Program-made: the position numbers and the translations under genes
In this document: piece after piece, positions 24,201 through 29,130 of the stretch
Numbering within the stretch: position 1 is the stretch's first letter
Layout of the letters: each line of letters begins with the position of its first letter
Notes under the pieces: model-generated
Database searches by the model: none
What the model saw: the letters and a program-made list of their open reading frames with translations, nothing else
Told to the model about the DNA's origin: nothing
Assembly (NCBI GenBank): GCA_949987565.1
Contig: OX465102.1
Coordinates: forward strand, 30,657,444-30,721,443
Length of the DNA: 64,000 bases
From: Luidia sarsii
Lineage: Eukaryota; Echinodermata; Asteroidea; Paxillosida; Luidiidae
Reading direction: 5' to 3'

Positions 24201-25998
24201 ACTTCTGCTTGCCCAACAGGCCTCTATACTGGACACTCCCACCCCTGGTGAGGAGAGACTGAACAGTTCCTTCGATGCGTCCTTCGGGCCCCTGTCGGCG
24301 TATTCCCAAACGCAGGCAGCACTTCAGCAGCTGGAGGCTCAGCGACTGAACACCAGCAAGGCAACTCGGCCGACCGAGCCCACCGATCAGCCCGCCGAGA
24401 GTAAAGCAGATCTGCGCACGTCGTCCGAGCCCCTGTCCAGAGATCAGCCAAAGGATCTGCCGAAAGAAAGTCAACTTGGGCGTGGTACCTTGACGGACAG
24501 TATGGAGTCCAAGGAAGATGTCAAGACAAGCTTGCCAGCTCCGGACCAATCGGCGGATCGGGCTGTGAATGTGCCAAACACCAGCCAACCTCCGGACAGC
24601 TTCATCGTAAAAACTGAGCCGTTGGAAGGTGCCGACGCTGCCCAACCGGTCTCGGAGAAGCAAGAAATAGATCAGCCCATGGAGACAGAGACCACTGCGC
24701 CAGTCCAACCGGATGGCAGTCTCCTGCAGGTCAAGGCTGAGCCGTCTCTTGAACTCGAAGTCAAAATGGAGGTCGATGGATCGGACATTGCCATCGGCCA
24801 TCCCCATGAGTCCATCTCAGAGATGGAGGTGACGCCATTGGCCCCCAGTGAGGAAGACAGGACTGATCCGGCAGCGATGGAGACCTCGCCCCAAGCTGTG
24901 TCCACCGTCGAGGGGTACTCGGTCAAGCCGGAGCCGGAGGACATTCCCGATCACAAGCCGGACGCCGCAGCAGAGTCAGTCGGAGAGATCTCAGAGTCTG
25001 TGACGGCACTTCCCTCCGAGGGTACCGCCCCTGCAGAGCCTCGTCCCGAACTACCTCCTAGCCCGGCTCCGGCTTCAGAACAATTGCCGGGAGAACCTGC
25101 CTCCGATCACACAGAAACTGTGCCGTCCAGTACCCAACTCCCCGGCGGTCCGGCATCCGAGGGTGTTGCCCCTCAAGACGCTGAGCCGTCGAACGAGGGA
25201 CCACCCAGTGACCCCGCCGCTGGTACTCCGCAAGGTCACCAAGGGACCGAGGAGACTGGGGCGTCTGAAAAAGATCCTGGTGTTGCTGGAGCTAAGGCCC
25301 AATCACCCGAGACTCTCCCAAGCCAGCCGGACTCAGACACAGTTCCCCCAGAGAGACCAGATGCTGCCGACACAGCTGAGGCAGCAGATACAAAGGTGGA
25401 TGCAGCTCAGATGGAGGTGGATGCAGCTCAGATGGAGGTGGATGTAGCAGACACAGAGGTGGATGTAGCAGACACAAATGTGGATGCAGCAGACACGAAG
25501 GTGGATGCAGCTCAGACAGAGGTGGATGCAGCAGAGACAGAGGTGGATGTAGCAGACATGAATGTGGATGCAGCGGAGACGAAGATGGATGCAGCAGACG
25601 CGAAGGTGGATGCAGCAGACATGAATGTGGATGCGGCGGACACAAAAGTGGATGCAGCGGACACGAAGGTGGATGTAGCAGACACAAAAGTGGATGCCAC
25701 AGACACAGCTGAGGCAGCGGACCCAAAGGTGGATGCAGAGGACACAAAGGTGGATGCAGCAGACACAAAGGTGGATGCAGCAGACACAAAGGTGGATGCA
25801 GCAGACACAAAGGTGGATACAAAAGACACAAAGGAGGAGGCAGCAGACCAGCCCTCGGACGAAACACGGAGCGGGGAGGAGGCCAAGGCGGAGGCTGAAG
25901 CCAAGCCGTCGACGGCCGCCGGTGAGGTGCAGAACATTCAGGCAATCAGTGTCATAGGAAGAACTCGAATGAGCAGGAGAGATATGTTCTACAGGTGA
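3078..25998 (+). CDS. PCF11: PCF11, pre-mRNA cleavage complex II / transcription termination factor (17 coding exons)
   Basis: PCF11 is a nuclear subunit of cleavage factor II. It binds the phosphorylated RNA polymerase II CTD and, through Clp1, links 3'-end cleavage to termination. Seventeen exons joined at GT-AG sites give one frame of 7,872 nt (2,623 aa plus TGA). Domains in order: CTD-interaction domain (about 5-140); Q-rich coiled coil (about 165-290); RDPR motifs (about 350); RS-type basic region (about 600-630); an acidic and lysine-rich stretch; FRDGP-like repeats (about 1300-1550); Pro/Gly/Met-rich segment (1620-1810); zinc finger 1 (C1896, C1899, H1914, H1918); the aromatic Clp1-binding segment; zinc finger 2 (C1990, C1993, H2022, C2025); a long acidic tail with heptad repeats (about 2421-2575). 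Domain order matches vertebrate PCF11, recalled as about 1,555 aa, so the disordered parts are expanded. The start has a good Kozak context (caccATGG). The frame is open upstream to an ATG at 2895, but that 61-residue extension has no family match. Identity is very secure; single boundaries are inferred. Confidence 0.94.
3231..7686 (+). other. PCF11 intron 1 (4.46 kb)
   Basis: No coding exon is supported here. It contains an inverted-repeat element (3583-4084) and a partial tandem duplication of about 97 bp (6730-6885). There is also a short (GA)n run near 5915 and a poly-A run near 6092. The rest looks like unique AT-rich intron sequence. Confidence 0.7.
3583..4084. mobile_element. MITE-like inverted-repeat element in PCF11 intron 1
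   Basis: The left arm (about 3583-3640, with gtgtatagatagagccgg and agctattcaacc) recurs as an imperfect reverse complement at about 4020-4084 (ggttgaatagct, cggcagccgtctctatatac). The interior of about 380 bp has no long ORF. This is the layout of a non-autonomous DNA transposon. Superfamily is unknown; no clear target duplication was seen. Confidence 0.5.
7687..7812 (+). CDS. PCF11: PCF11 exon 2: middle of the CTD-interaction domain
   Basis: Residues 52-93. KPTEKLPVLYLVDSII is the CID helix that precedes the CTD-binding groove, matching EKLPVMYLMDSI in vertebrate PCF11. The acceptor is ctatgcag|GCC after a C-rich tract; the donor is AAG|GTTAGC. Both ends are phase 0. Confidence 0.92.
7813..8608 (+). 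other. PCF11 intron 2
   Basis: The intron is 796 nt. It contains a (CAC)n microsatellite around 8296-8315 and a C-rich acceptor tract. No gene or recognisable transposon was seen. Confidence 0.75.
8609..8800 (+). CDS. PCF11: PCF11 exon 3: end of the CTD-interaction domain
   Basis: Residues 94-157. VDEKTRLSLFKLRQTW and the following KLYAMDLKVKELDPAWPI match the last CID helix and the conserved linker of PCF11. SIHVNPKF closes the domain. Acceptor cttag|GTG, donor AAG|GTATAT; both ends phase 0. Confidence 0.92.
8801..10010 (+). other. PCF11 intron 3
   Basis: The intron is 1,210 nt. It carries homopolymer tracts (G run near 8890, C run near 9070, G run near 9350) and one copy of the GGGTGCC-ended MITE (9396-9645). 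No exon is supported. Confidence 0.7.
9396..9645. mobile_element. MITE with GGGTGCCTKGCA termini, copy 1 (PCF11 intron 3)
   Basis: The left end gggtgcctggcaacagggca and the right end tgcccttctgcaaggcaccc are near-perfect inverted repeats. The interior shares tacaaaatgga and a gttttacgtcatcgtgac-like stretch with the second copy in intron 13 (21577-21808). Length is about 250 bp with no coding capacity, so it is a non-autonomous DNA transposon of unknown superfamily. Confidence 0.65.
10011..10229 (+). CDS. PCF11: PCF11 exon 4: proline-rich linker and Gln-rich coiled coil
   Basis: Residues 158-230. PSVEPAKPPALSAPTP is followed by a charged helix, LSEEELAELKKKESERQEM, then QQLIKKQEQLLQLQQQRLEF. 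This corresponds to the QLIRQQLLAKQKQLLELQ region of vertebrate PCF11, predicted coiled coil. Acceptor cttgtag|CCC, donor CAG|GTGAGA, phase 0 at both ends. Confidence 0.88.
10471..10623. repeat. Near-perfect 71-bp inverted repeat of the GAAACGTC family (PCF11 intron 4)
   Basis: Arms 10471-10541 and 10553-10623 are reverse complements with about one mismatch, separated by about 11 bp. Each arm carries the family core (cctttgagaaaggtcctg, ctaggatcgaaacgtcagg, ccactaaatttt). The tail downstream of the right arm (to about 10680: agtcagtaagcagtttgca) is shared with copies at 42540 and 51700. In RNA it would fold as one very stable hairpin. The arms are nearly identical, suggesting a young insertion or ongoing gene conversion. 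Confidence 0.85.
10772..11113 (+). CDS. PCF11: PCF11 exon 5: polyglutamine and proline-rich segment
   Basis: Residues 231-344. AQELKQKNEQLIFQQQ runs into a CAG-coded glutamine run, then a Pro/Ala/Met-rich disordered part ending MQQVPPVPQ. Acceptor ccctcag|GCC, donor CAG|GTGAGA, both phase 0. The CAG run (about 10820-10860) is the sort of tract expected to vary in length. Confidence 0.85.
11415..12667 (+). CDS. PCF11: PCF11 exon 6: RDPR motifs, Lys/Glu-rich region and RS-like region
   Basis: Residues 345-762. It opens VPQSAPPSRDPRVTRDPRLA; the RDPR motif is typical of PCF11. An Ala/Thr/Val-rich part and a long Lys/Glu-rich part follow. Next come arginine/aspartate runs (EREKDSRERDREYRDRL), an RS stretch (12180-12255: RSRSRSRSPISRSRSP), and a Ser/Asp-rich end (SSSDESSKK). 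It ends in a consensus donor, AA|GTAAGT, phase 2. The first acceptor AG gives 11415; a second AG nine bases downstream (exon from 11424) is also in frame and could be used alternatively. GC-rich codon use differs from the AT-rich introns. The long opposite-strand ORF here is a shadow. Confidence 0.88.
12882..13024. repeat. Inverted pair of the GAAACGTC repeat family (PCF11 intron 6)
   Basis: The minus-oriented half includes gttttgatcctagcaggacc at 12938-12957; the plus-oriented half includes gggaaaggtcctgctaggat and cgaaatgtcagg at 12974-13005. They join at tctcaaaggcctttgg. The left half is diverged. Confidence 0.75.
13133..13404. mobile_element. 272-bp MITE with about 70-bp terminal inverted repeats, next to the exon 7 acceptor
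   Basis: The left terminus acaatggacctttcccatga and the right terminus tcatgggaaaggtccattgt are exact reverse complements. The match continues inward through atatgcaaat, gcgcatgcgc and aattggtgggcaa with small gaps. The core is CpG-rich. The right end lies 17 bp before the AG of the exon 7 acceptor. Confidence 0.8.
13423..13708 (+). CDS. PCF11: PCF11 exon 7
   Basis: Residues 762-857. The split Asn codon (AA|T) gives N-VSEEMQKPLSLKMPQD. A basic disordered part follows, ending HIPKELALEKHAFILKQ. That end matches the LQIPKELTL segment of vertebrate PCF11, which anchors the exon. Acceptor tttcccccag|TGT, donor CAG|GTAGGC; incoming phase 2, outgoing phase 0. Confidence 0.85.
13827..14045. repeat. 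Dispersed repeat beginning CCAATTTCATAGAGC
   Basis: It contains gctttagtgcc, atttgcttaagcatgaaaaa and repeated cttagc-type motifs. A related fragment at about 35186-35202 and 35579-35600 is split by a TTAA-flanked MITE, so this is an older interspersed repeat. Its class is unknown. Confidence 0.5.
14321..14528. repeat. Minisatellite, 18- and 27/28-bp units
   Basis: Units are variants of gataataaaatcggcaac, with or without an extra aagcaacatc. About eight units are present in PCF11 intron 7. The opposite strand gives an artefactual ORF. Confidence 0.8.
14590..14740 (+). repeat. GAAACGTC-type hairpin element with hammerhead-like layout
   Basis: At 14609-14643 the order is CCTGATGAC, stem GGCCAG, loop AGCATA, stem CTGGTC, then GAAACGTC. 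The stem has six pairs with one G-U. The downstream sequence ggttcttttcagaacca is itself a hairpin, followed by atggtgtcaccgcaaacc. The same downstream parts occur in the foldback element at 31625-32003, so the two are related. Confidence 0.6.
14798..17085 (+). CDS. PCF11: PCF11 exon 8: coiled coil, acidic/lysine region and FRDGP-like repeats
   Basis: Residues 858-1620. It starts AEKQLHSGELSHQQHQELL, which corresponds to the LASGEITQDDFLVVVHQI helix after the HIPKEL segment in vertebrates. Asp/Arg-rich sequence, a Pro-rich part (LKSILKPRKPLPPL) and an acidic stretch follow. Next is a lysine run at about 15547-15590 (KKKNKKKKKKGKG), then about 250 residues of Arg/Gly/Pro/Phe repeats such as GPFRDGP and SFRDGPP. 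It ends DQR with AG|GTAAGA, phase 2. At 2,288 nt it is the largest exon. Several other frames stay open because of its composition and are shadows. Confidence 0.88.
16120..16880 (+). repeat. Coding repeat: FRDGPP-like hexa/heptapeptides
   Basis: Roughly 25-30 degenerate units of the type FRDGPP, FREGPP, YRDGG and MDGPFRD occupy residues about 1300-1552 of PCF11. Vertebrate PCF11 has FEGP-type repeats at the equivalent place, but here the units are arginine-rich and mixed-charge. RGG-like spacing suggests arginine methylation or RNA/condensate interactions. That is inference. Confidence 0.7.
17086..17779 (+). other. PCF11 intron 8
   Basis: The intron is 694 nt. Two heavily decayed members of the GAAACGTC repeat family are visible (about 17241-17325 and 17485-17535), with a (cttgt)n run between them at about 17467-17487. 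Confidence 0.55.
17780..18330 (+). CDS. PCF11: PCF11 exon 9: Pro/Gly/Met-rich segment
   Basis: Residues 1620-1804. The split Arg codon (AG|A) is followed by ALDHMPLPPRTAVEIIDKPP. Low-complexity proline/glycine/methionine sequence then runs to RPDNMMG. Acceptor cctttgtag|AGC, donor GATGG|GTATGG; incoming phase 2, outgoing phase 1. GC content is very high compared with its flanks. Confidence 0.84.
18331..19083 (+). other. PCF11 intron 9
   Basis: The intron is 753 nt. It has a G-rich run near 18450 and two similar stretches of about 55 bp (18481-18536 and 18585-18640, both with attgaattac). A related stretch occurs at 41885-41935, so this is a dispersed repeat. No exon is supported. Confidence 0.6.
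19084..19193 (+). CDS. PCF11: PCF11 exon 10: conserved hydrophobic LFAKLV helix
   Basis: Residues 1804-1840. G|GC TPPLQQPAALDINSLF is followed by AKLVGAGILPPT. A D(I/V)N-L-KL-G-I motif also precedes the zinc-finger part of vertebrate PCF11. Acceptor cacctgcag|GCA, donor CCT|GTGAGT; incoming phase 1, outgoing phase 0. Confidence 0.85.
19275..19331. repeat. Perfect 27-bp hairpin from the GAAACGTC repeat family (PCF11 intron 10)
   Basis: Between tagcaggacgtatctgaaag and ctttcagatacgtcctgcta the arms are exact reverse complements (about 27 bp each, 3-nt loop). It lies inside the 282-nt intron 10. Flanking gacgttttggatcc shows it belongs to the larger repeat family. Confidence 0.8.
19476..19597 (+). 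CDS. PCF11: PCF11 exon 11: acidic linker before zinc finger 1
   Basis: Residues 1841-1881. GTGTPPPQGAIVKEETEASQ is followed by DPEEDLFVPELGMYPEELK, the residues leading into the RYDGVINRIYTG segment. Acceptor ctctgcag|GGC, donor AAAAT|GTGAGT, outgoing phase 2. Confidence 0.86.
19598..20273 (+). other. PCF11 intron 11
   Basis: The intron is 676 nt. No ORF or recognisable mobile element was seen apart from a weak echo of the GAAACGTC family near 20125-20145. It ends in a strong pyrimidine tract before cag. Confidence 0.6.
20274..20360 (+). CDS. PCF11: PCF11 exon 12: first half of zinc finger 1
   Basis: Residues 1881-1910. RYDGVINRIYTGTQCSSCGM contains the two cysteines (1896, 1899) of the first zinc finger. 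It aligns directly with RYDSVINRLYTG...CGMRF of vertebrate PCF11. Acceptor tgtttcag|TCG, donor GACAA|GTAAGC, phase 2 at both ends. Confidence 0.92.
20399..20468. repeat. 14-bp minisatellite, unit TGCACAGTCCCTGG
   Basis: Five nearly perfect copies stand in tandem just downstream of exon 12. Confidence 0.9.
20580..20886 (+). repeat. 18-bp minisatellite amplified from the GAAACGTC repeat core
   Basis: About 14 copies of cctttgagaaaggtcctg (20605-20857) sit inside an otherwise single repeat element: gcctgacaatgcgatc on the left, ctaggatcaaaacatcaggc on the right. Variant units (cctttagg; catttgag or cgtttgag) recur five units apart, giving a 90-bp higher-order period. Because 18 is a multiple of three, a spurious ORF stays open on both strands. 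Confidence 0.9.
21329..21465 (+). CDS. PCF11: PCF11 exon 13: rest of zinc finger 1 and the Clp1-binding segment
   Basis: Residues 1910-1956. YRKHLDWHFRQNRRDKDGVK supplies the two histidines (1914, 1918). RKWFYEVDQWLDYEEIND is the aromatic segment that matches RRWYYSLTDWIEFEEI of vertebrates, the Clp1 contact between the two zinc fingers. Acceptor tcttcag|ATA, donor GAGG|GTAAGC; incoming phase 2, outgoing phase 1. Confidence 0.92.
21577..21808. mobile_element. MITE with GGGTGCCTTGCA termini, copy 2 (PCF11 intron 13)
   Basis: It is bounded by gggtgccctgcaaaagtacg and tgcccttctgcaaggcacca, with an interior related to 9396-9645 (catcatgacgtaatat, ggattgaagcg, gtacaaaatgga). Both known copies lie in PCF11 introns. 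Confidence 0.65.
21960..22250 (+). mobile_element. tRNA-related SINE-like repeat, plus orientation (PCF11 intron 13)
   Basis: The body (21985-22145) contains aggtttacaataattggttg and ttgcttctgactgg. The tRNA-like part (22153-22235) has an A-box-like tagctcagatgg and a B-box-like segment (ctcaagtcc). Other copies are at 33193, 33525, 37125, 37497, 41141, 41398, 51120, 54188, 60240 and 60550. Confidence 0.7.
22363..22460 (+). CDS. PCF11: PCF11 exon 14: linker between zinc fingers
   Basis: Residues 1956-1988. G|AA RSNFFEEMALQSRTDKDG matches EERAKSQFFEKVHEEV in vertebrates. Acceptor gatgcag|AAC, donor GAG|GTATGA; incoming phase 1, outgoing phase 0. Confidence 0.87.
22919..23118. repeat. 40-bp minisatellite (PCF11 intron 14)
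   Basis: Five tandem copies contain tgtcgtatccacccatctgg and attcttcagggtgacacctc, with one or two substitutions each. The array ends 55 bp upstream of exon 15. Confidence 0.92.
23174..23266 (+). CDS. PCF11: PCF11 exon 15: first half of zinc finger 2
   Basis: Residues 1989-2019. MCSLCHEAFEQFFDEDEEVW carries C1990 and C1993; KLRDAVRFNKR follows. It aligns with CEICQEQFEQYWDEEEEEWH of vertebrates. Acceptor tgttgcag|ATG, donor AGG|GTCAGT, both phase 0. Confidence 0.92.
23267..23911 (+). other. PCF11 intron 15
   Basis: The intron is 645 nt. A stretch at 23690-23790 (ctaagacgggccactcac... aataaactctgttc) is related to 42130-42180 plus 42375-42405 in the sialyltransferase gene, so it is part of a dispersed repeat. 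Nothing else was recognised. Confidence 0.55.
23912..23947 (+). CDS. PCF11: PCF11 exon 16: 36-nt exon completing zinc finger 2
   Basis: Residues 2020-2031, TFHPGCYEDAKD, supply H2022 and C2025 (H-x2-C) and match IYHPSCYEDYQ of vertebrates. Acceptor ctttgcag|ACG, donor GAT|GTAAGT, both phase 0. It is very short and would be missed by most ORF-based methods. Confidence 0.92.
24220..25998 (+). CDS. PCF11: PCF11 exon 17: long acidic C-terminal tail with heptad repeats
   Basis: Residues 2032-2623 and the TGA at 25996-25998. ASILDTPTPGEERLNSSFDA continues from zinc finger 2, as SSFDCTPSPSKTP does in vertebrates. IVKTEPLEG, QVKAEPSLEL and VKPEPED resemble sumoylation-type psi-K-x-E motifs and the KVKEERIDTP part of the vertebrate tail. 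Residues 2421-2575 are the VDAADTK heptads. The last residues read SVIGRTRMSRRDMFYR. The sequence around the stop (CTACAG|GTGATA) also resembles a splice donor, so an alternative C terminus is possible. Confidence 0.87.
   Translation, partial: ASILDTPTPGEERLNSSFDASFGPLSAYSQTQAALQQLEAQRLNTSKATRPTEPTDQPAESKADLRTSSEPLSRDQPKDLPKESQLGRGTLTDSMESKEDVKTSLPAPDQSADRAVNVPNTSQPPDSFIVKTEPLEGADAAQPVSEKQEIDQPMETETTAPVQPDGSLLQVKAEPSLELEVKMEVDGSDIAIGHPHESISEMEVTPLAPSEEDRTDPAAMETSPQAVSTVEGYSVKPEPEDIPDHKPDAAAESVGEISESVTALPSEGTAPAEPRPELPPSPAPASEQLPGEPASDHTETVPSSTQLPGGPASEGVAPQDAEPSNEGPPSDPAAGTPQGHQGTEETGASEKDPGVAGAKAQSPETLPSQPDSDTVPPERPDAADTAEAADTKVDAAQMEVDAAQMEVDVADTEVDVADTNVDAADTKVDAAQTEVDAAETEVDVADMNVDAAETKMDAADAKVDAADMNVDAADTKVDAADTKVDVADTKVDATDTAEAADPKVDAEDTKVDAADTKVDAADTKVDAADTKVDTKDTKEEAADQPSDETRSGEEAKAEAEAKPSTAAGEVQNIQAISVIGRTRMSRRDMFYR
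25387..25850 (+). repeat. Coding 21-bp minisatellite: VDAADTK heptads
   Basis: About 21 tandem heptads encode VDAADTK and variants (VDAAQME, VDVADTN, VDAAETE). The period is exactly seven codons, with a six-residue interruption near 25700. The last four units are nearly identical at DNA level, so expansion is recent there. Other frames are also open across it. Confidence 0.9.
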
Positions 25999-27599
25999 TA
26001 GCCTTTATCACTGAGATTGGACGGACTGCTGTGATACCACCAATGGTTGTTGTGACACTGACAGTCACTGGTGACAAGCAGCTGAGCACACCCCACACTG
26101 GTTCAACCTCTTTGGTCAGACCCTCTGCCTCCTTCAAGATGTTCTTGCCCCATGTGTGTATGAATCTGATCCCTTAATAATGTCTCTGAACTGAGGGCTG
26201 TTCAAGCGCTTCATGCCTAGGGTGCCTGGTTCTTTGATCGTTGCAATTATTTATTGTTGCCAGTCACTCTATGGATGCATTGAGTCATTGACCCTATTCA
26301 GCTTGTTCACAATGGGCCATTCAGTGTGCCCAGTTATAGATACAGTTACAGATACACTGACCCTATCCCACTTGTACGATATGGGCCGTTCAGCGCACCT
26401 ATTTCACAGTTCCAGCTGTGGATGTAATGGCCCTAATCCTCATGCGTGCAAAAGGCCCATCAAAGGACCAGGCATTGCAGGCAACCCAGGCCAGCAGAAA
26501 TGAATTAGCTGATTCAAGTCCTGAGCACTCTGGCATGAAGTTATAACGTGACGGTAATGAATGAGCCACGTTACGCACTTGAGCCTTTTGGAGACCAGCC
26601 CTTGAGCTCGGTCTCACGCCTCAACTCAGTAACAAGACAACTGGAAAGAGATTGTGGTTGTCCATTGAAGTGTGGTTCATGATTCAGAACTAGACCTCCG
26701 AAGGTCTATCATCGAACCCGTCGTTACTTCTGATCAATTGGAAAGACGATGAGCAGAAACCAATACTACCTGTCAAAACAGATTTCAGGTGCGGGTTGAG
26801 TCATGATGCATCGTAAGGCTTTGTGAAATGCACCCCTGATCTCAAACCATGAACAGCAGCCTGTTTTACAAAGATTGGAAATGGAGTGGCCTCGCATCTG
26901 TGGGTCTTTACTGGCCTCAGTGGCCTCTCTATCCTGGGGGCCACTAAAGCATGAACTCTAGGCCACCTGCAGACAGACTTTGATGGTCCAAACCAGGCAG
27001 CTGTAGTTCATGTCAGCTTAGTTGCAAAAAAAATTGGAAAAACAAAATACGCGACTGTTTATTGGCAGTTTGAATGGACTCTGGCCAGTGAATTTCCTCT
27101 TTGGCCAGCTAATGGTGAGACCAACATGACTGTGGATCCTTGCGTGAGGCCATGAGAGGAATTTGCTCCGGTGGCCCGGCAGACCACTAAAGACATTTTA
27201 GGTCGAGGGCAAGCCTTGCAAACATCTCCACAATTCTGCTCAATAGCCGGTGCATTTGTGGGAGGTGTTCATATTTCAGTTTGATCATTCCTCTCATAAA
27301 AAGTCTAAAGACCAATTTATCTCAAGTTCTCAACCCAGAATCTAGTGTGCCATGCCCCCCCCCCTTTTTCTGGGCCAGGAACTTGTTGGGTAGTGTTGCA
27401 AGTAAGCCCACCAATTCCAAAAATAAAACAAAAACACACAAAACAATGGAAGGCATGAGTTGGAAATGAAGATGACTATTGCAATGCAAACATGCGGCAA
27501 ACTGCACACATCTGTATGGGCAGACTCTGGTAACACTGTGATGCAATCAGTCTTGACTGTATAAACCATTGATTTGCGGGTACTAATGGCAGTTGTATG
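25999..27599 (+). other. Probable PCF11 3' UTR
   Basis: After the TGA the sequence is mostly unique and lacks splice-linked ORFs. One exception is a fragment at about 26745-26845 containing the reverse complement of the gggctggatttcacaaagcc repeat seen at 21063. The extent is a guess based on the polyadenylation candidate at 27600. Confidence 0.4.
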
Positions 27600-27605
27600 A
27601 ATAAA
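27600..27605 (+). terminator. Candidate polyadenylation signal AATAAA for PCF11
   Basis: AATAAA lies in gaataaagag. A GT-rich stretch (gtctggtcttgctgtgtggt) starts about 40 bp downstream, as expected for a cleavage site between them. Another AATAAA at 27422-27427 lacks such a clear GT-rich partner. Confidence 0.35.
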
Positions 27606-28798
27606 GAGAATTCTATTAATTGAAGAGTAATGTGCAGTAGTCTGGTCTTGCTGTGTGGTGCCACTTTGGAGGCAAATGGTGGTCTGCTAGTTGTGTTCAT
27701 GACATTTTAAACTGGGTATATATGTGTAAAATGAAGTTAGCCATTGCAAAAAAAGGGAACATTTGTTAATTGTTCTGGACGGCTAGATGCTTCGTATCAA
27801 ATTCCCTCCCCCCTCCCCACCCAAAAAAAGGTTTATTCCAAATTGAGATATATTTTCGTATTTTTCAGCTTTATGCACTGTTTGGTTTTCAGCTGAATTC
27901 TACTGAGACCATCGTTGCATCGTTTTTATTGGAATAAGGGCCACTTGATCAGATCAAGTTGGGAGGAAATTGATGTTTGGAAACAAAATTCTGCAATGTC
28001 TGCATGGTTACAGTGGTAAAGGGGCTGGATTTTAAGACTAAGAATTGGAAATCTGTGGCACAGTTTATATATGCTGGAGTGTTCAAAGGCAAGGTCCCAG
28101 CACATGTACATGTACATGCAAGTGCTGCAGACAAATCAAAAACTACCGTACTGTACCTATGAATATTATGGAGAAGAAATTTCTCCGAGTAAAAGAGTTG
28201 GTCATTGCACCTTTTGGTGGTGGTATATACCTTGAGGAAACATTTTGTCATTTTGCTTTTAAATTTGTGCCATTGTGAAGACCAAAAAATAGCTGAGATT
28301 GGCACGGATTTAGACTTTTCTGGTGTTTGAAAAATGTGTCTTTTCACTGAGCAAGGTGTCAGTTCTATTGATAGCTCAGATACAATCACTTTTCCTTTGT
28401 TTGGTTCAGACAATTATAGGCTTATCATTTGCTCTGAATCTTCAATCCTGCAGTTGTGAGGACCAATATGCCATTGTCCAAAGTCATTGACTATGGCTAG
28501 AAACAGTGCACCCACCTACGGCAGCTGGCTGCAGCTGTCAATACCATAGTCGCCTGTGGAATTTGAAGCCATAGCCACAGCCTTATCCTGCCTCTGGCCA
28601 GGCCAGAGTCAGGAGCCTGCTCAACAACACTGCTTTGCCTTCAGGAAGTTCAGGGTACCAGACCCCAATCAATCGCTGCAATTGCAACGTGGCCATGGAA
28701 TTAGGCTGCCCAAAGGTCAAGAGAACCTTTCTATTCCAACAACGGTCATTCTACTTGTCAAATATTTTGCAATCAAAACTTCTGAAAAGAAAAGTAGA
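27606..28798. other. Intergenic or extended 3' UTR, no feature recognised
   Basis: This is AT-rich unique-looking sequence with no convincing exon, RNA gene or mobile element. Short ORFs are scattered and lack codon bias. Confidence 0.5.
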
Positions 28799-29130
28799 GG
28801 GCCTGACGTTCCGATCCTAGAAGGACCTTTGAAGGCCTGACGTTACGATCCTAGGACCTTTGAAGGCCTGACGTTACGATCCTAGAAGGACCTTTGAAGG
28901 CCTGACGTTATGATCCTAGAAGGACCTTTGAAGGCCTGACGTTACGATCCTAGAAGGACCTTTGAAGGCCTGATGTTACGATCCAGGACCTTTGAAGGAC
29001 TGACGTTACGATCCTAGAAGGACCTTTGAAGGCCTGATGTTTCGATCCTAGAAGGACCTTTGAAGGCCTGACGTTACGATCCTAGAAGGACCTTTGAAGG
29101 CCTGACATTACGATCCTAGGACCATTGAAG
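28799..29130 (-). repeat. 34-bp minisatellite amplified from the GAAACGTC repeat
   Basis: About ten tandem units contain ggcctgacgttacgatccta followed by gaaggacctttgaa. Some are shortened to 29 bp by loss of gaagg. The units are the reverse-complement half of the dispersed family, and the tail after the array (ttttaggcagtaagcagttc, 29150) is the family tail. This is a second independent amplification, with a different unit from 20605-20857. Confidence 0.9.

Noticed and set aside
25292..25945. 217-codon minus-strand frame with CLLHPPL repeats
   Set aside because: Antisense reading of the 21-bp coding minisatellite in PCF11 exon 17.
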